From assembly GCF_008831285.2 (NCBI RefSeq), contig NC_045146.1:21405289-21469288 (forward strand): a stretch of DNA of 64,000 nucleotides. Direction: 5' to 3'. The notes under the pieces were generated by a model that had not been told where the DNA came from, ran no database searches, and saw only the letters and a program-made list of their open reading frames with translations. This DNA comes from Nymphaea colorata (lineage: Eukaryota > Streptophyta > Magnoliopsida > Nymphaeales > Nymphaeaceae). Both the position numbers and the translations under genes were made by a program. Positions 11,817 to 24,452 of this stretch are shown in pieces (the stretch's first letter is position 1; each line of letters begins with the position of its first letter).

Positions 11817-13795
11817 TGTCAATTAATTTTCATATTTTGTCTCTTGGCGCTTCTGCAGAGCTAATCTGGGCTAGCAACTAGCTTGAAGTTAATCTTCATG
11901 TACAAATTAATTCTTCTGTTTTGTATAGAGCTAGTACACTATAAGGGGCTTTTGCTTGATCTGATGAGAAGATGAATATCAATATATGCATATCAACTTC
12001 ATGGCTATAACACAAGTCTTTGTCACAAAAATGAAAAGCTAATAATGTCAAGCAATATTACTCTCTGCCGAACATGAAGAAATCAGAACCACAGTATCAA
12101 CTAGCACCAACCTCAAGTTGAAGCTAACTTGGATCACGGCATTGTGACCAGCTTGAAGATCTGAATCCAACACAGTTTACATACGTTGGCATCGTTATCA
12201 AATGGATCTTAATGTGCTGTAGATTAAGATTAAATGGATCGGATGCGAGACTGCACACGGGTTACAGATCTGTTATTAGTTGGATCCTGTTTCTCTTTGC
12301 AAGCCCAGCCGACTAAAAAAAAACATGGATTTGAGTTGGTGACTTCTCAAATTCAAATTAAGGTCATTTGACAAATGAAACACTTTGTGGCTGTTTCATA
12401 AATATATGCTAAATATTGAAGTCTAGTTCTAATGTTTCATGAATCTGAGTAAATTCATCATGAAACACTAAATGAGCACTCCAACTGCCAAATGACCATT
12501 TAATGCCAAATGAATCATTTAAGCATGAAAACATTTTACTTGAATGCTATTCACATCAACCGGAGGTCGACCCACTTGAATAATATATTTGAGCTGCATG
12601 GGATATACTTTTGCCATGATGTCACTCACAATCAGGACTAGCTAGAAATTGTTTATTGGGCGCCGAACTATAGTTTCAAAATTTTAATGGAGCCGAAAAT
12701 ATAATCTTTCAAAATTTTTCTGTAAGCTAAATGAATTTTTTTTTAAATTACATGTTTTCTTTTTTGGAAAATTTGAGTGCTGCCATGGCCCCTTTTGGCC
12801 CACTGGCTCTTCCCCGCTCACAAGCTAGTTAGCTCTTGTATTTTGTATGTGCATTTTTTACTGCACATATATGGTCTAAATGCCTTTGAAACTAGTTGGT
12901 TTGAGCTATGGATTTATTTTCCTCATTATGCCAATCGGTTCTTGAACGGTTCTATACTTTTTATGCATGCAGTTACATGTAGTGTATATGTGATCAATAC
13001 TTTGAGATATTTCTGGATCTCTGATATGTTTACAATTACCAGCACTTTTCCAAACATCTCAAGAATCGAAGGAAAACAGGTGGTAGAGAGGTTCTTGATC
13101 ATGAAGGAATTTGTGATTATGGATGTTTCCAACATTGGGATAAAGTTTTTAAAAGCACATTCTTATGAGATATCTTGAGGTCAAGAGAATGATAGGGTTG
13201 ACAGTTGATGGCTTGATGCTATTCTATCAAGTGGGGTTTCTTATTTTTGGAGAATAGCAATTTGTTGTTGGCTTCACGAAACCGGTGAGAATACATTGTT
13301 TTGTAGTAGATCTAACCAGCTCTGGGTTCAAGCCCGGATCCCACAATTTTCAAATCCAGACCTATGACTAAGTGTTTGATAGTTTTATACTTAAAAGGTG
13401 TGCATCTACTTAGTAGCGTAGATCTTAAATCCACGTATTACATGTAAGAAAAACAATTAAATAAATCTACATATCCGAAATCCTAATGATCTCATATTAC
13501 CACGAATATGAAATCCGTAGTAAAACGAAAACACACCCTAGAAGGAATTTGATTCTTTCTTGACAAGGGAAGGCCCACTGAAAAGATCACCGTGCAAAGG
13601 CAGGGCCCGCAGGTCACTCTAAGGCAATCGCCACTACGGCCATGAGTGGGATGGTGCCTCTGGAATAATGCTTTGGTGATTATGATTTCCATTGAGGGTT
13701 CTGCTTATAAGTAGAGAGTATCCTAATCTCTAAAAGCCTACTGGTTCAGCAAGTAGCAGACAATTGCAAGGAGGGGATAGTGGTGGGTGTCAACC
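11817..13795. other. Intergenic region between the two WAT1 genes
   Basis: This stretch holds the 3' flank of gene A and the promoter of gene B. It is AT-rich and contains MITE-like text around 12360-12520 with repeated and inverted ATTTGACAAATG / CCAAATGACC motifs. A 133-codon open frame at 12777-13178 has no recognisable family. A tRNA B-box-like GGTTCAAGCCC at about 13325 has no accompanying tRNA. Confidence 0.5.
13705..13710 (+). promoter_or_regulatory. Possible TATA box of WAT1 gene B
   Basis: TTATAA within CTGCTTATAAGTAGAG lies 85 bases before the start codon of WAT1 gene B, a plausible spacing for a short 5' leader. There is no direct evidence for transcription start. Confidence 0.35.
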
Positions 13796-15933
13796 ATGAA
13801 GGGATGCATGCCTTATGTGGCCATGGTGCTGGTGGAGTTGGCCTACGTTTTCTCTAATTTCCTCTGCAAGGCTGCCCTCGAAAATGGCATGAGCTTCTTC
13901 GTCTTTATCGTGTACCGTCACATCATGGCCCTGCTCCTTTTGGGACCCTTCGCATATGTCCTAGAGAGGTAACGTTTCTCTCTCTGGTTTATTAAACGCA
14001 ACTTGTGCCAAGAGTTTCTGTCCCGAGTAATTTTACTGTGCGTTTGATATTGGGCTCATCATTTTTCAGGAAGAACATCTTCCCATGTAAAGATAGTGTG
14101 AGTTTTCAGGGAAAAAGGTCTGCAGATGTTCTAAATCATTTTACTTGATGGGCTGAAAATTTTTTCAGCAAGAACAACTTCCCACGTAAGGCGAGTAAAA
14201 ATTTTTCAGATACTGATGTGAACGCAACCCTGTTTGATTTACGCGAAGCATTTTTCAAGCATATCGAACTCCACCTTAAAATCTAAGATACCAGCATATA
14301 AAAACACCTAAAGAACTTGTTTGATTTCCAAGGGAAAAATTATGAAAGAAATTATCGAAAATTATGCAAGTAGCCGGCGGCTTTTTTTTTTTTTTTTTAA
14401 TCTCTTGGAGTGCATGACAAACACTAGGAATGCTTTCGCAAAAAGTCCGTTACTCGATTTAAGCTTTCCTGAGAAAAATAGATCGAGTTGGTAACGAAAC
14501 CTCATGAGGTGTTGCCACCTTCAATTCTCAACAGGAAAATACGTCCAAAGCTCACAGTCGCGACGGCCATGAAGATATCTTTTCTTGCTTTCTGTGGGAC
14601 TACCATTCATCAAACTCTGTATTATGCGGGCCTCAGTTATACCTCGCCAACTGTAGCATCTGCCCTAACCAATATCATCCCTGCGCTTACCTTTCTCGTG
14701 GCCGTATTTCTCAGGTGATAACTCCCACTCTTACGACAGGCTTTCTTTGACAGTGCCTACTCTGATCTTTAAAATAGCACTAATGAGTATCCTGAACAGA
14801 ACGACATGAATTCTGTTGAACATGGGACTCAATTGGTTTGCAGGATGGAGGCCATCTCTTTTAGGAGTCTCTCTGGAAGAGCTAAGATTTTTGGTACTAT
14901 CATCAGCATAGCAGGAGCGTTGATGTTTACACTGTGGAAAGGGATTCCACTTAACAGACCAAGTACCCCATTGATCAACATTTATGGTAAGACATCAGGG
15001 CATATTGGGAATGGCGACTGGATCAGGGGTTCAATGCTCATGTCGGCCAGCTTCATCGCATTTACTCTGTACCTAATCATGCAGGTTTTTGCAATCATTC
15101 ATCTTGTATCCTTGGCTATGACCTCAACAAGTAACAACGTTTTCTGGTTTTCCGCACTTGTAGCTAAAATTGTTTCAACACCTGTCCAGGCTGTGGTTTT
15201 CAGTACTATGCTGCACCACTGTCAATAACAGCCTTAACTGGACTGTTTGCAAGTTTACAATCTTTGGTAATATCTCTTGTGTTTGAAAGACGAATCGAAC
15301 CTGGAAACTCAAATGGGACATACAGCTCGTTACCATCATCTACTGTGTAAGCTTCTAACTCATTATGAAGAATCGTTCAGGGTTTGTGAAGAGGATGACA
15401 TTTGAAAGTGCAGGGGACCATCATCTCAATACTTGTCTACTACCTACAAACTTGGTGCATAGGTAAGAGAGGCCCAGTGTTTGTGTCCATGTTCCAGCCT
15501 CTTCTGCTGGTGATTGTTGGACTGCTTTCCTTTCTACTTTTCGGGGAGCAACTCCACTTGGGCAGGTATGTCTAATAGCAGAGGCATAAATGTAACGGAC
15601 AAATGGTTGTTATTTGCATTTTCATTTGTTAATATGTTTCTGTTGTAGTATGTTTTTTCTTTTCAGTTATAAACTATGATTTTTCTGTTCACTTATAAAT
15701 TTGAAAATCTTGGCATAACCGAACTCTTTCATTTCTTTTTCTCTCTTTTTTCCAGTTTATTTGGTGCCATCCTCATTATCTTGGGCTTCTACTGTGTATT
15801 ATGGGGTAAGAGCAAAGATAGCCAAATTGCTCATGCTGCAAGCAAATCCGATGCAGAACTTGGTGCCAGCAAAGAAATGGGTCATGGTAGAGTGGATACT
15901 CAGCTAAATCTGCCTGCTATGACTGAGAAATGA
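13796..15933 (+). CDS. WAT1-related transporter, gene B, probably frameshifted
   Basis: This is a tandem paralogue of gene A. Exons: 13796-13968, 14535-14714, 14844-15084, about 15204-15346, 15414-15565 and 15756-15933; a full product would be about 355 residues. Seen here: VYRHIMA in helix 2, GLSYTSPTVASALTNIIPA in the first half, GKRGPVF and GEQLHLGR in the second half, and a polar C-terminal tail. Exon 4 does not keep frame. With the TTTTCAG acceptor before 15204 it reads YYAAPLSITALTGLF up to VFER in one frame, but the conserved WKLKWDIQLVTIIYC that follows is in another, needing one extra base near 15285-15302. With the upstream acceptor before 15190, two single-base losses are needed. 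As written, the protein would stop at about 15349. It is therefore a recent pseudogene, or the assembly carries a base error. Unlike gene A, exon 2 (180 bases) lacks the intron that splits it in A, while an intron is present after LIMQ. Confidence 0.75.
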
Positions 15934-16099
15934 AGTATTTAACAGCATCTAACATTCGTAATTTTGCAACCCTTCCTTCCCAAATCAACAATCATGGCCT
16001 TTTGCCTGAGAAAATTATCAGTTAAAATGTAATATTTCATTTATAAGAAATTCATTGTTATATATTCATGGTAGAGGTGAAAGAGAGGTATGGAGCATA

Positions 16100-18060
16100 G
16101 GCAAGATCTATAAAATTTCCATGAAGTGACTATTGGTATGTCTAGTCAGGCGGCGAAAATGTGCAGCGATGAGCACACTGTGCAGAACAGAAACAATGAT
16201 CTTAAACTTAGGTGAAATCATGAAAGGAAGGAGAAACAGAGTATAGAGACGCAAGAGAGACTGAGCGATGAACGTATTCCATTTCTCATGTTGCAATGAA
16301 TGAACACATCATAATATATAGACTTTTGAGAGAAAAAAATATCTCGCATGACCTATACATTAATTGTTATAGTTTGTCCAGCTCAGCATCAGCACGGGTT
16401 TGATATGGACTGATTCTACTCGCTTCTCAGCTGCAAGGATCGAGATACTTCTAGTCAGTTTCTCAAATATGTAATTCTCACACTCCTCAAAATGGTGTGT
16501 GCAGATACTTGTACACCCAGTTTTATTTGCAATTTGCAATAGTGAAATTGGTCCTTCGAAGAGCTTTGGTGAATACAATAACTACCTGATCCTTTGAAGA
16601 AACACGTTCTGCTTTAATAGTCCGTGTTTGATATAATCACATACTTCAAACGACAATCAATTTCTATGCGTTTGGCATGTTGGTGAAAATGGGTTAGCCA
16701 AGATGTGAATACCAGCACGATTATCACAGAGAACTTCAGCCAGGAAGATAACTTGACTTTGAGATCAAGCAATGGGACTTTAACCAGAACATTTCACATA
16801 AATGTCTGCTAATGCTCTCTTTCTGCTTTTGCAGATGACCTAGAGACGTTTGGCTGCTTCTTAATCTTCCATGAGACTAAGTTCTGACCCAACAATGTGC
16901 GGTAACCTGTAACTAACTTTCTGGTTTCTTGGCATGTGCCCCAGTCCGCATCGTAGTAAGCCTTTATTTGAAGATGATTATCTGCTGTAAGCGTGATACC
17001 CTAACCCGGGTTTTGTTTTTAAATAGCTTATTACCCTCATCATTATAGCAAGAGGATCTGTTCTTGGTCTTTGCATAAATCTGTTTAGGACATTAACTGC
17101 AAACATAATATCTAGCCCAAAAATAGTTGAGTATATTAACTTGCCAATGTGACGTCGATAGAAGCTTTGGTTCTTTCAGCAAGTTTCCATCATTTTTTGA
17201 ATTGTATTTCTGCTGCTCTGGAGGAGTTTCAGCAGGTCTGACGTTGATGCAACCAGGTTCAGCTAAGATCTCCAAGCAATATTTTCTTTCGTATAGAAAA
17301 ATTCCCTTTTTTTGATCTAGACAATTGAATTCCTAAAATACTTCAAGTCGCCTACATCCTTCAATGAAAAACCTTACTGTGATGATCTTCATTTGGTTCA
17401 CACATTCTTGATTCTTACCTGCGAGTACTATGTCGTCAACACAGACGAGAATTGCGAGAACTTCTCACTTTGGCTCCAAGTAAATAATGAGTAGTCAGCT
17501 TTAGAATGTTTGAATCCATATTTCTCCAAGTCTATTAAGAATTTCTGAAACCAGTTGCATGGAGCCTGTCTCCAGCCACACAAAGATATATATGTTCAGT
17601 CAACAATCATGGTTCTCTTCCTCTTTTCCATACCTAGGGGGAAGCGATTTCTTCCTCCAAATCACTCCAACCATGGAGGAATGCACTCTACACATCCATC
17701 TGCTGCAAAATCCTTTTTTTTTTAACTGCTACTGCAAGGAGACATCCGATTGTGACCAACTTCGCTATGGGGCATAGGTTTCATGAAAATGCAGACCTTC
17801 AATTCGAGAGAAACCCTTGGCGACAAGGTGTGCCTTATGTCATTCAATCTATCCATCTCTTTAAATTTTGTTCTACATACCCATTTACAGCTAACGAGTC
17901 TTCCTCCTGGAAGACATGAAGTTGGTGTGGGTGACCTTCTAGAAAGTCCTCATGTTTTTTTTCTAAAACCTATGTCCTATTTTCAATTGCATGTAAGTGG
18001 TATTAACGTCTATCCATGTAACAGGCCGTTTGCTGGGAATGTGGAAGGTGTCAAATGAAA
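16100..18060 (-). mobile_element. Decayed Ty1/copia retrotransposon (polymerase and RNase H region)
   Basis: Reading the minus strand from 18060 downward gives a copia Pol series broken by stops and frameshifts: KAHLVAKG at about 17836-17813, a VCVDDIVLAG reverse-transcriptase core at about 17447-17420, LKDVGDLKYF at about 17365-17331, YRRHIGKLIY near 17165, a DADWG RNase H motif at about 16955-16937, VSRSSAKAE at about 16850-16820 and the FTKALR C-terminal motif at about 16575-16555. Downstream on the minus strand, 16400-16100 has a TATA-like TATATATTATG and pyrimidine-rich text like an LTR, but its limits are unclear. The element lies between WAT1 gene B and the stomatin-like gene. It cannot encode a working product. 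Confidence 0.8.
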
Positions 18061-18573
18061 TCTCAGCTACTTGTAAGAGATTTTTCATGCTTCAAAAATT
18101 TTTAAAAATAATTTGTGAGGTATCTATAATCGGTTAAACCTCCTTAATTCTATTCTGGCTTTTGAGTAAGTTGAGATTATAAAGCCCATATTACAGACAA
18201 AACATTTTGTAACTTTTATTATTAAAATTTATTACAAGTATGCAACTTTATGCTGTTCAAAGTTGGCAGCTTAGACTCAAACGAAGAAGAACATATGTAA
18301 CGACTCGAATTTGTTTCTACTATAGAAAATAGCGGCAGTGGCGTCTGAACATTTTAGGAAGCGGACGCCATGTTCTGAACGTCTTGAAAAGGGTTCTGGA
18401 TGGGTTCTAATCAAAACGGAACGCGCCCAGACCGAATCAGACGAAACCCCTCTGCCAGGTTTCCTCGCTGGCCGGGATCGTTCGCCGGAGCGCCCCTTCT
18501 TCCCGCGACCCAAAAGCGTCCCCGCTGTACGGACAAGGAGCAGCGAGAGCCCTAGAAGCATTGTAGTGGAGGG
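18061..18573. other. Upstream region of the stomatin-like gene
   Basis: The left half is AT-rich and could be the decayed 5' part of the minus-strand copia element, but no integrase motif is recognisable. From about 18330 the DNA becomes GC-rich, as expected for the promoter and 5' leader of the next gene. A TATAAAG motif at about 18178-18184 is too far upstream to be assigned with confidence. Confidence 0.4.
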
Positions 18574-21500
18574 ATGGCGGCACTCTGGCGGGCAAGCCGT
18601 CGCCTACCTCTGGCAGCTTCTCTGAGTCGACTGAGTGCTCCCCAGCTCGTTGCCAACTCTGGTGGCGCTTCTCTTCGTGCTCTTTGCGCTGCGGAGCCGC
18701 CATTCTCGCGAATTCTGGTTCGTGGCTACCGAAGCGGCAGGAACCGGGACGATCCCGGTATCAGGTCAGTCTGGATTCTGGAGTTCCCTTTTCTTCTTGC
18801 GTGGCATTCTTTCATGTGAGGATGTGATTGATCTAGGGGCGCTGGATTTACTCATGCTCGAGATTGTGAGTTTCCTGTGCAGCTGAGATTTTGTTGCGAG
18901 AATTGCTCAGAGGTCATTGATGGTCTCTTTGCAATGGTTGTGCTGTAATTTTTCTGGATCGTAGTTATCATCTTCTGCTCATGGAGCCATAGACCTCTTG
19001 GACGTCTTGAGTTCATCTCGCTTTTATGAATGCTTGAAGTGCAGCATTCCAATTTTGGAGTTACTTTATTGAGGATGAGTTTCTACGGACAGGAAAGTGG
19101 TTGTTCCTCATTCAGTTCCATGTACCAGCTTTTGTTTGTGGAATTTGAAGTCCTTCTCTTCGAGTTGGAAGTTTCTCTCTGTCGTATTGGAATTTGTCTG
19201 TTGATACATTTTGTTGTTTCTCTTTATATTGTCCGTATTGCAACTTCTGGAGTTGTCAATCCATATTCATTAGCATAAATTGCCTTATCTCGTCTTGTCT
19301 TTGGAACTATGGGAGCCGCTTATTGTTGGTTTCTCATGCCATTTTGTAACCTAGATATGAACTTGCGACACCAACAAATTGGGGCATCCGTATTGTCCCC
19401 GAGAAGAAGGCTTTTGTGATTGAAAGATTTGGGAAGTACGTGAAGACCCTTGATGCTGGCATTCACATCTTGATACCTTTGGTCGACCGCATAGCCTATG
19501 TGCATTCTCTAAAGGAGGAAGCTATACCTATCCCAGATCAATCTGCTATCACAAAAGATAATGTCAGTATATTGATTGATGGTGTGCTCTATGTGAAGGT
19601 AACAGTCGCTTTGCTGCAATGTCTTTCTTTCACATTTTTTGGATGATGGATTGCTGTGAAAGCACATATATGTCAAAAATGAGATTTTATGTGGTTTAAC
19701 TTGTCCGTTGAATATAACAGATAGTCGATCCATTCCTAGCATCATATGGCGTCGAGAATCCCATTTTTGCTATTATTCAGCTTGCACAAACAACAATGCG
19801 TAGTGAGCTGGGAAAAATTACCTTGGACAAGACTTTTGAGGAAAGGGATACATTGAATGAGAACATAGTGGTAAGATTAATGCAAATAGACTTTCAAGCT
19901 TTTGGTGATTATGTTATAAGAGTCAGTTTAGTTAATTCTTTTGTTAGGAATTAAATGATGTTTTCTTCCACATTATCTCGTGGTGTCCCTCTTGGTCACA
20001 TGTAACTCAGGACAACTTGGACTTGAGAGGGTGTATTCTAATTTCATTGTAGTTTGTATATCTTGCAAGGTGTTTACGTGATTGAACACTGTGTTCAAGT
20101 TTTTTTGAAAGAAAGAAAAAGGATCTGTAGTTTACATTGATTAAAAATGAGGACAAACGTTTTAAGAATTGTGGTCTTTGCATCAAAGATGATTTGGATT
20201 GACAAATGTAAATCCAACCAGCTATGTAACATGGATGTGGGGTGCGGGTGCTGGTACTTTTTTAAAAATAATTAGTTGTGGGTGCACTAATTTGAAAAAA
20301 GATTTAGGTGTGGGGTGCGGTCAAAGATATATATATATATATATATGAGTTAATTAACTGTTTAATAGTTTTATTTTCCTAGTATCCTTCCCTCCATGTT
20401 TGTCGAAGATAAAGTTTACTCCGAGATGATATCTTACCATCACCAGAAAAGTTTTTGAATGTATAAAAACTCTTAAGCACTTCACATGTTTTTGTGTGGT
20501 GTTCCCAAATTTTGGTGTGCGCTAGGCTAAAAGACAATTATTGCACTTGATTTAATGTCATAGCTAGTTTCAACTTTCAACATATTTTCCTTATTACAAA
20601 TCATAATTTGCATCACATTTTCTTGGAAATAAAATCATGATTTTTTTGACCCATCAAATTTTGACGCATTGTGAGCTAGTGATTTGTTATACCCTTGATC
20701 TTCCTTTTTCCACCTTCATGCGATGTGCTCCGTAGGTTCTTAAATCACTTTGGCCATTTGATTGCTTGATTAAGTAGTTTTAAGGTAGTGGAACATGGGG
20801 CCACCAAAAGTTTGGGACATATCACCTCAGACATATACATTCAATTGTTCAGATATATGTGTGTGTGTGTGTATCAGAATATTGGGACTGCTAATCTCTT
20901 TTATACTACAAACATGTGTTTATGTTTTTATATAGTGGAACATGTCTTAGTTTAAAGAATTGATAGTTCATTTAGAACTTACAATTCTGTTGGTCCGTAT
21001 TGCACCAATATTTTAGAAAGAATGGTGCTTATCACTGGGACAGAATTTCATGTTTTAAAAAAAAACTACCAATTGAGACATTGTTAGCATTGGGTCAAAC
21101 AACACTTACTTATATGTCTTTTTTTTTTTTGGCTAAGATGGTGCCTAAATATATCATGTTCTTTCTTCTAAATTCATATGTTCCTATTGATATATGTGAT
21201 GTGAACAAAGTTCTTGTTGTACAAATTGCAGAAATCAATCAGTGAAGCTGCCACAGCATGGGGTCTGAAGTGTCTGCGATATGAGATACGTAAGTCTCTT
21301 AGTTCTGCCACCTTGAGTTCCATGATGAGTTATTACCTTAAGAGTTCCATATTTCACTTTTGTAGGGGATATATCTCCTCCACCTGGGGTGAAGGCTGCT
21401 ATGGAGATGCAAGCTGAAGCTGAACGAAGGAAGCGAGCTCAAGTGCTAGAGTCTGAAGGTTTTTTTGTCTGGAATTCTAAAATCTGGCCGACTTTTTTTT

Positions 21501-23716
21501 TTCTTTTAGTGTTTCAAAAACATGGTTCATCATATCATTTTCATATGACTTCTGAGCAGAAGAATTGCATTGTCACGTCTCTCTTTCATATTGACATGCT
21601 CAAACAATCAGATGGATGGCAATTTTGAACAGGAGAGAGGCAGGCTAATATCAACATAGCCGATGGAAAAAAGAATGCTGTCATTTTGGAATCTGAAGCT
21701 GCAATGACGGATCAAGTGAACAGAGCTAAAGGTAAGATTCCTTTTCATTGTTTGATCGTATGTTTTGTCTACTATCCTTATCATTTTCACTATGGAAATA
21801 ATGCCATGTACATCTAGCTGAATGTGTGTTTTATAGCTCAAACATTCTATGCAGTTCGGTTGCTGCTACAAAGTTTCAGCATCATCCAATAATTGTTAGG
21901 TGATTTAGTGTTAGTGTGTTTGTATATGTGCTTGTGTGCTGAGCCTGCAACATTGTTTCAGCATTATCAATTCATCATTAGGTGGTTCAGCGGTAGTGTG
22001 CTTTGTGTATGTGTGCATCTCGTGTGCTTAAATGTGGGAAATTTGAGTTGCTATGAGGTTGGTGCTAAAAGTAAAGGGTGTGTATGAGCGACAGAGGAGG
22101 AGAGAGAGAAAGAGGGAGAGAGCACATTTGGCAGTGTGAATAGAAATTTATGTTTTTCACCATTGAGTTGCTGAGATATCAAGCAATGCTGATCATGATT
22201 TTAACTGTCATGAGTTTTCGTGACTGTGAGTTTTCTCTTCTAGGCCATTATTTGGTGGTTCTGCTGATTATATGCATGTTTCTTTTTTTTTTTCTGAAGT
22301 TTTTTACGTGGATAATCCTGATGACAAATTTAATGGCTAATTCTCCATTTTTTGAGTTGTTATGCACCCCTGAGAACTAATCAATATCGTCTGAACTTAG
22401 TTTTCGTGCATCTCATCTGATGAATATTTTATGTCATTCAGGAGAAGCTGAAGCTATAATTGCTAAAGCTCAAGCCACTGCAGAAGGGATCTCGGTGGTG
22501 ACAGAGTCAATCAAAGCAAGTGGAGGAGTAGAGGTAAAGTCTCATTTTTTGGTTAATGGAATTTTTAACCACTTAAACAGTCCAAACATCCTCGAAAGTC
22601 TTCATTAGAGAGAACGAGAAAAGAAAGGGAAGTTCAATCATATTCCCAGTTCTAGTTGATTTCCTGTTTCCTCTGCATCTCTTTCCTCTTCAAGGGCAAC
22701 CTTCTCTTTTGAATGTTCCATTTGTTCTTAAGCATGTTTCCCTTTGTTTCTTTCTTGAATGTGACTGCAAACTGAGGATGACTATTTGATTTACATAAGA
22801 ATCACATGGTGAAAATTTGAACTATACCTAATAAAATGATTTTATAACTTTTATGTCTTGCATAGGAAATTGAATCTTAATTGTAATCTAGGTTGAACCC
22901 AAGGTTGGTATGCAATTTTATAACCATGTGCAGCTACATATACTAATTTTGTCCTTCTGGTTTCAACCTGAAATATCTATTTGGGTCCGTCCTTTGTCGT
23001 CTAGCCCATCCCTCTTTTGTTTCAGCATGATCAGGTTCAGGTCAGGTCTGATGTGTTGACTCGTCTGACTAGCTTCATCAAATGATTAGTTGAAAATTGA
23101 AATTACCTATTTTTCATAATGTATGGAGCCACCCATGCAAGCCAGCTGAATATGTGTCTGTTACATATAGTCACTCACTTTTATGGGTGTGAAACATATG
23201 GCAATTGGCAACTCCCTGTCCACTAGGAAATTTCCTCATTGATTCAGGTTATGATAGGACAGACCTTTGAGTGTGAAATTTAACTTCCTTTCAACTTAAA
23301 TACCTGAGCCCCTTGGGATTTGGTTTCAACGAAATTGAAGATTGGACGCGACAAGGATTGTAGTCTTACCATCCCTTTTAGGCTGCTAGATTAAGCTAGT
23401 GCTTGACTGTAGTCGCCAAGCTTGAACTGAATATCTCCAGGATCATGTATGCAGTACTTCTTGCCTCCTGTTGAGGTTGCCAGACTATAAATCATGGTCT
23501 ACATTGCATTAGTGCTGATGCATGTTTTTGTGTGTGTGTGGATGTACCTGTATATGTAAATGATCAAGTATTACCTGCATCGCAGTCAAATCCTGGTACT
23601 GTGGCATATATTGCATGTCCATCTGACATAGTTCATGGTAAGTTCATCGAGTCCCAAATAGAAAAATGATGAATTAGTCCTTATGTATTTGTTTCACTAG
23701 TGGGGTGCTGTGATTT

Positions 23717-23762
<46 letters not shown>

Positions 23763-24452
23763 CAGATATCTGTATTGTAGACTTGTAATTTTACTTGGGT
23801 GTCAGGTTTTGGCACTTTTTCTCAGATTTTCCTTTTTCTCTGTTGCAAAATGAAAAGAATATGCCTCTCACAGCTGGATCTTGTGATGATATCAAATGAT
23901 AATAAAAAAAATTTATTGATGAGGATTTATCTTATTGAAGCAATCATTATTGACTTGGATGCAAGGGTTGGTCAGATTCCTTGAACAGGGTATTGTCAAG
24001 TTCTCTTATCGTGAGTCTTTTGCAGGCAGCTAGTTTGAGGATTGCAGAGCAGTATATACATGCATTCGGCAAAATTGCTAAGGAGGTAACTAACATTGTT
24101 GCATTAAGAAGCAAACGACCATTTTTTTCTCTGTTGGAGCTTTTATATGTCGTTCCTGACTTTCTGTTGCTTCTTTCAGGGTACAACTCTATTACTTCCT
24201 AGTAGTACTGCAAATCCTGCAAGCATGATGGCTCAGGCTTTGTCGATATATAAAAGTCTCATCGGGAATGGTCTAAGGTACACCGATCAGAGCGCTTCCT
24301 CTGGTTCAACTGTTGAAAGAAAAGATGAGGTGTCCTCTAAACCTAGTGGTGAGAGCCTTGAATCTGATTCCGGCACTGCATCCTCCAATACCTTCCCTGG
24401 TGATGCAGTCTTCACACTACAAAGCCACAAGAAAGATAGTAACCAATGGTAA
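18574..24452 (+). CDS. SLP: Mitochondrial stomatin-like protein (SPFH/band 7)
   Basis: Nine exons, all in phase: 18574-18764, 19355-19598, 19721-19870, 21232-21289, 21366-21458, 21633-21731, 22442-22533, 24026-24085 and 24180-24452; 419 residues, close to Arabidopsis SLP1/SLP2 and human STOML2. Residues 1-60 look like a mitochondrial presequence (Arg- and Ala-rich, few acids until GRNRDD). The SPFH domain begins at about residue 69 ([21 protein letters not shown]) and includes [14 protein letters not shown] and [13 protein letters not shown]. An Ala/Glu-rich coiled coil spans about 232-310 ([20 protein letters not shown] and following). The C-terminal stomatin motif TLLLPSS...MAQALSIY follows, then a Ser-rich tail. 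Family members form large rings in the inner mitochondrial membrane and support respiratory supercomplexes and proteases. Introns 3 and 7 are about 1.4-1.5 kb and carry repeats. Confidence 0.93.
20223..20347. repeat. Dispersed GGGTGCGGGTGC-type repeat ending in (AT)n
   Basis: Within intron 3 of the stomatin-like gene, a segment beginning TATGTAACATGGATG carries two GTGTGGGGTGCGG-like blocks and runs into an AT microsatellite (about 20327-20346). The same arrangement occurs at 32446-32560. GTGCGGGTGCGGG-type text is common at the ends of dispersed plant repeats, so I read both as members of one mobile family. Confidence 0.55.
23721..23761. repeat. TC microsatellite
   Basis: About 20 TC units, with one interrupting TT, lie in intron 7 of the stomatin-like gene. 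Confidence 0.9.

Noticed and set aside
12777-13178. 133-codon + strand open frame between the WAT1 genes
   Set aside because: No recognisable domain and no splice or promoter context; the residues look like translated AT-rich DNA.
13310-13345. tRNA-like B box (GGTTCAAGCCC)
   Set aside because: No A box, acceptor stem or cloverleaf could be drawn around it; similar isolated motifs occur near 730 and 5260.
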